Positions 60,391 to 64,000 of a stretch of DNA of 64,000 nucleotides are shown here, in pieces. The stretch is from Bacteroidales bacterium UBA1189. Lineage in GTDB: Bacteria > Bacteroidota > Bacteroidia > Bacteroidales > Bacteroidaceae. Location: positions 123 through 64,122 of the forward strand of contig DBYJ01000003.1 in the NCBI GenBank assembly GCA_002309805.1, written 5' to 3'. The translations under genes and the position numbers were made by a program. The notes beneath the pieces were generated by a model, which did no database searches, had not been told where the DNA came from, and was given only the letters and a program-made list of their open reading frames with translations. Every line of letters starts with the position of its first letter. Positions within the stretch are counted from its first letter, which is position 1.

Positions 60391-61779
60391 TCAATCTTCA
60401 ATTTTCAATCTCAGTGCGAGGGCATCGGCAGTGCGGAGGTTGGCGGGGATGAAGACACGTGTGCGGCCTTCGGAAGTCACTTCGTAGCGAAGCGATTTGC
60501 CGCTGTCGACGAGGCGCAGCTTTGCTTTGCGGCGTGGGGTGTTGCCCTCCCATTCTACATATTCGGGCAGCAACGTGTTTTCATCGGAACGAACGATGAT
60601 GGCATTGAGCGCCTGTGGATTACCCTTAGCGGCGGTGAACCAGACATTGCCCTCGGCATTGCGGTATATAGGGGTGGTGACGGTGCCGTAGATGGCATCG
60701 CCGTTGCGGTTGAGCCAATGCCCTATTTGCTGGAGGCGTTCCACGGCGCCATCCTCAATCAGTCCTTCGGGGGTGGGTCCGACGCCCAGCAGCAGGCTGC
60801 CGCCCTTGGCAACGATTTCAGCAAGCATGGCAATCACCGTTGCGGGTGATTTGAAGACGGGATGATTCGTCCAGCCCCAGTCGTAGGTGAGGGTGATGCA
60901 GCTCTCCCACGGTGTGTTGATTTGTCCGTCGGGAATCTTTTGCTCGGGTGTCTGATAATTCTCATGTTTGCCGGGGCAGGCACGTTCCACGACGATGAGG
61001 CCGGGCTGGTGACTGCGTGCCATATCGACAATGCTGTCAAGTCCGATATCCTCGCGGGGTGGGGTACACCAGCCGCCGTCGAGCCAGAGGATGTCGATGG
61101 GGCCGTAGCCCGTCATCAGCTCCTCCACCTGGTTATAGACGAAGCTGCGATACTTTTGCCAGCGTTCGGGGTATTGGCTGATGGGGTAGTTGTGAAGGCG
61201 GTTATAGGTGGCCCGTGCCGGCCACCAGTAGTAGGGGCTGTGCCAGTCGGGCTTGGAGAAGTAGCAGCCCGTCATCATCCCCTCGGCGCGGAAGGCGTCG
61301 AAGACGTGGCGTGCCACATCCACGCGCGGGTCGCCGGCAAAGCCGCTGTGGGCCACGGTATAGTCTGTCTGGCGGGAGTCGAAGAGGCAGAAGCCGTCGT
61401 GGTGCTTCGTGGTGAAGACGACGTACTTCATACCTCCCTCGCGGGCTACGCGGGCCCATTGTGCGGGGTCGAAGCGGGTGGGGTTGAAGTCGCGGCTCAG
61501 TCCCCAGTACCATTGCTTGTACTCTTCGTAGGTGCGGGTGGTGTCGGGGGTAATCCAGTCCTCGCTGGTGATGGTCCATGACTCGCAGATGCCGGGGACG
61601 GAGTAGACGCCCCAGTGGAGGATGATGCCGAACTTGAGGTCCTGCCACGCCTTCAGATGGCTAACGACGGCTGGGTCGTCGGGCCACTCGTAGCCGGTGC
61701 TCTGCTCGTGGATGTAGCTTTGGGCAGAGACGGAGGCGATGGCGAGGGATAGAAGAGGGAGGATGAGGAGCTTTTTCAT
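60391..61779 (-). CDS. GH29 alpha-L-fucosidase
   Basis: 462 residues. Signal peptide LLILPLLSLAIASVSAQ. GH29 motifs: WQDLKFGIILHWGVYSVPG, YVVFTTKHHDGFCLFDSRQT, and the nucleophile Asp in PIDILWLDGGW. It removes alpha-L-fucose from glycans. The final residues LRLKIED and the stop are encoded by TCAATTT/TCAATCT repeats. With the DPP-IV gene upstream it may serve host-glycoprotein use. Confidence 0.9.
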   Translation of the reverse strand: MKKLLILPLLSLAIASVSAQSYIHEQSTGYEWPDDPAVVSHLKAWQDLKFGIILHWGVYSVPGICESWTITSEDWITPDTTRTYEEYKQWYWGLSRDFNPTRFDPAQWARVAREGGMKYVVFTTKHHDGFCLFDSRQTDYTVAHSGFAGDPRVDVARHVFDAFRAEGMMTGCYFSKPDWHSPYYWWPARATYNRLHNYPISQYPERWQKYRSFVYNQVEELMTGYGPIDILWLDGGWCTPPREDIGLDSIVDMARSHQPGLIVVERACPGKHENYQTPEQKIPDGQINTPWESCITLTYDWGWTNHPVFKSPATVIAMLAEIVAKGGSLLLGVGPTPEGLIEDGAVERLQQIGHWLNRNGDAIYGTVTTPIYRNAEGNVWFTAAKGNPQALNAIIVRSDENTLLPEYVEWEGNTPRRKAKLRLVDSGKSLRYEVTSEGRTRVFIPANLRTADALALRLKIED

Positions 61780-61852
61780 GGGAGGGTTTTTTACGTGGAA
61801 GACTAGGATGACTAGAAAGACTAGAAAAAACTAGGAAGTCCTATTATCTTGG

Positions 61853-64000
61853 TCACAGATTTTTCTGGAAGAAGTCGATGAGGGTTTCGCGGAGGTGTTT
61901 GCTGGTGCCGCGTCCTTCGCTGATGCCGTGGGTGCGCATGGGGTAGCTCACCTGGTAGAAGCGCTTGCCGAGGCTGATGAGGCGGTTGGCGAGCATCTCG
62001 CAGTTCTGGTAGTGGACGTTGTCGTCGCCCGTGCCGTGTAGCAGCAGCAGGCTGCCCTTGAGCCCCTCGGCATAGTTGATGGGGCTGCCGCGGAAGTAGC
62101 CGTCGGGGTTGGCCTGCGGGGTATTCATGTAGCGCTCCTGATAGATGGTGTCGTAGAGGCGCTGGTCGGACACGAAGGCCACGGCCACACCCGTTTTGAA
62201 AACCTCGGGGTAGCGGAACATACAGTTGAGCGTCTGCGAGCCGCCTCCGCTCCAGCCGGTGACGCCGATGCGGGTTGAGTCCATCCACTCAAACTGCCGG
62301 CAGAGGCTGATGACGCCCCGTGCCTGGTCCTCGCTGGCTGCCACACCCACTTCGCCGTAGATGCACTTGCGCCATTCCCGGCCACGGGGGGCGGCGGCGC
62401 CGCGGTTCTCCACGCTGACGATGATGTAGCCCTGGTTGGCCAGATAGTACCAGAAGAGGCTGCCGCGGTCGTTCTGCACGGTGGCCGATGCCGGCTCGCC
62501 ATAGACGAAGTCGATGACGGGATATTTCTTCGTGGGGTCGAAGTCGTAGGGCTTGATGATCCAGGCATCCAGCTCACGGTCGCCGCCCTGGCACTTCACG
62601 AACTCCTTGTGCCCGATGGCGAGGTTCTCCCATGCCTGCTGGGCCTCGGTGTTCTCCTCCAGCACGTGGTCGGCAGTCCAGCGTCCGCGCTTGTCGCTCT
62701 TCACCAGCGTATAGCGGGGCACGCGGAGGGCTGACGAGTAGTTCTCGACGGCATACTCGTAGTTGGGTGAGAAGTTGTAGCTGTATTGCCCCGCCTCGGG
62801 CTTGCCGCCGTGGCACTGGGCGGTGATGTTCTCCACCTTGCCCTTGCCCATGACCTGTGTGCGGAAGAGGTAGCGGTTGGTGGCATCGTCGGGTGCGGCG
62901 GTGAAGTAGATGTAGCCGCGCTGCTCGTCGTAGGCCACTTCGCTGATGACGTCGTAGTTGCCCTCGGTGATGCACGTCCACCGCTTGCCGTCGGCGCTGA
63001 CGCGGTAGAGGTGGCGCCAGCCGTCGCGCTCCGAGGTGAAGATGAAGTATTTGTTGCCCTTCAGCCAGTGGATGTTGTCGTTCGTCTCCACCCAGGCCTC
63101 GTCGGTGTCGGTGCAGAGCAGGGTGAGGGGAGCCTCCACGTCGGCGGTGGTTGTCCAGACGTCGTTTCTGTTCTGGGCGCGGTTCATCTGCTGAATCATC
63201 AGCGTGTTGGTACCGGGGATGAACTCCATGCGGGGCAGGTAGTTCTCGCGCTTGTCGCCCGGTATGGGCAGCCAGCGGATGGCGGAGCCGTTGACTTGTT
63301 GACTTGTTGACTTGTTGACGTCAATCACGCCGATGCGTACGGCTGAGTTGGTGGTGCCGGCCTTGGGGTAGGGGAAGCGGCTGACGGTGGGGTAGATGCT
63401 GTCCACGTTGTCGATGATGTCGAACCACCCCGTGCCCTTGGTGTCGCTTTGCCAGAAGGCGATGTAGCGGCTGTCGCTGCTCCAGCGGAAGCCGTCGCGG
63501 CAGTCAAATTCCTCCTCATACACCCAGTCGAAGGTGCCGTTGACGATGGTCTCGCTGCCGTCGGTGGTCAGGGGGATGGGAGAACTTGTTGACCCGTTGG
63601 CTGGTTGACTGGTTGACTCCAGATAGATGTTGTTCTTCGAGACGTAGGCCACCTGCTTGCCGTCGGGCGAGATCTTGGCGAACATCAGGCTGGCCTTGGG
63701 CAGCGAGGTGCCCAGCTGGCGCTTCTCGCCCGTGGCGGTGTTGACGAGCCAGTAGTCGCCCCGTGTGGCGTAGCGCCATACGTGCTGGCGGTTGGTGAAC
63801 TCCAGGGTGTATGCGGCCTCGTCCTTGCCCTGCTTGAAGGTGCCCCCGTCGTCGTCGGCACGGGCAGCGTCGTAGGGCATGTCGGCGCCGTGGCTGTCGG
63901 TCTGCCAGCCCCCCTGCGGATAGCGCGGGCGGACCAGCTGCCAGCTATTCATGGCTTCGTCGAGTGTGATGGCGCGCTTCCCGTCCTGCGCCGTGGTGGA
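61853..64000 (-). CDS. Dipeptidyl-peptidase IV (S9B), 5' end cut off
   Basis: Partial: the frame is open through 64000 (AQDGKRAITLDEAMNSW is in frame before the Met at 63952), so the true start is beyond the edge. Beta-propeller followed by the alpha/beta hydrolase: GVTGWSGGGSQTL (catalytic Ser), LLHGTGDDNVHYQN (Asp), MRTHGISEG (His). It removes X-Pro dipeptides in the periplasm. Two Ser/Thr/Gln stretches (ESTSQPANGSTSSP, NKSTSQQVNGS) are encoded by TTGTTGAC-type repeats at 63289-63322 and 63576-63618. Confidence 0.93.
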   Translation of the reverse strand, partial: STTAQDGKRAITLDEAMNSWQLVRPRYPQGGWQTDSHGADMPYDAARADDDGGTFKQGKDEAAYTLEFTNRQHVWRYATRGDYWLVNTATGEKRQLGTSLPKASLMFAKISPDGKQVAYVSKNNIYLESTSQPANGSTSSPIPLTTDGSETIVNGTFDWVYEEEFDCRDGFRWSSDSRYIAFWQSDTKGTGWFDIIDNVDSIYPTVSRFPYPKAGTTNSAVRIGVIDVNKSTSQQVNGSAIRWLPIPGDKRENYLPRMEFIPGTNTLMIQQMNRAQNRNDVWTTTADVEAPLTLLCTDTDEAWVETNDNIHWLKGNKYFIFTSERDGWRHLYRVSADGKRWTCITEGNYDVISEVAYDEQRGYIYFTAAPDDATNRYLFRTQVMGKGKVENITAQCHGGKPEAGQYSYNFSPNYEYAVENYSSALRVPRYTLVKSDKRGRWTADHVLEENTEAQQAWENLAIGHKEFVKCQGGDRELDAWIIKPYDFDPTKKYPVIDFVYGEPASATVQNDRGSLFWYYLANQGYIIVSVENRGAAAPRGREWRKCIYGEVGVAASEDQARGVISLCRQFEWMDSTRIGVTGWSGGGSQTLNCMFRYPEVFKTGVAVAFVSDQRLYDTIYQERYMNTPQANPDGYFRGSPINYAEGLKGSLLLLHGTGDDNVHYQNCEMLANRLISLGKRFYQVSYPMRTHGISEGRGTSKHLRETLIDFFQKNL

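Overview
The window reads as chromosome from a Bacteroidota bacterium, most likely order Bacteroidales and plausibly Prevotellaceae. Reasons: many promoters have the Bacteroidota -7 box (TAnnTTTG) and few genes have a clear Shine-Dalgarno; the housekeeping clusters yicC-gmk-nadD and murA-rimM-M23-dxr-rseP are present; families typical of the phylum occur (DUF4290, DUF4834-like, HU-HIG type DNA-binding protein, TlpA/DUF4369 lipoprotein, TonB-domain lipoprotein); and secreted glycosidases (GH38, GH18, GH5, GH29) are frequent. Species assignment is inference. I saw no rRNA, tRNA, CRISPR array, transposase or prophage.

Layout. 1-5.5 kb: 5' end of a GH38 mannosidase (runs off the left edge), a ThrE-type exporter, a small A1S_2505-like protein and an AT-rich 801-residue secreted protein of unknown function. 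5.5-8.8 kb: a repeat-dense stretch with two 21-nt-period arrays, a ~420-bp inverted-repeat element, and a TonB-domain lipoprotein gene flanked by two copies of the nadD 3' end. 8.8-17.5 kb: gmk, yicC, tsaB, DUF4290, murA, rimM, M23-like, dxr, rseP. 17.5-30.7 kb: AlbA-domain protein, pssA, ribonuclease Z, an ECF sigma operon, valS, prs, a thioredoxin-like lipoprotein, an acyltransferase and a nitroreductase. 30.7-42.6 kb: BASS-type transporter, GH18-ThuA fusion, NAD salvage pair pncA/pncB, U32 protease, metA, M13 peptidase and an ABC-F protein. 42.6-49.5 kb: HU-like protein inside nested inverted repeats, rsmG, MBL hydrolase, beta-barrel protein, thioesterase, Skp-like lipoprotein, pepD. 49.5-64 kb: beta-helix lipoprotein, GH5 glycosidase, ogt, AlkD-like protein, aspS, a 1035-residue GLUG/F5-8C secreted protein, GH29 fucosidase and a DPP-IV peptidase that runs off the right edge.

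The most unusual feature is the repeat landscape. Seven intergenic arrays have an exact 21-nt period but different unit sequences, and some arrays mix unit types. Shorter 7- and 8-nt period repeats sit in most gaps, form long palindromes, and have entered genes: they supply the stop codon and last residues of at least five proteins and make in-frame insertions in nadD, pssA, an ABC-F protein, a lipoprotein signal peptide, DPP-IV, GH18 and others. I do not recognise this as a described system. Alignments with orthologues and a genome-wide repeat search would be the tests.
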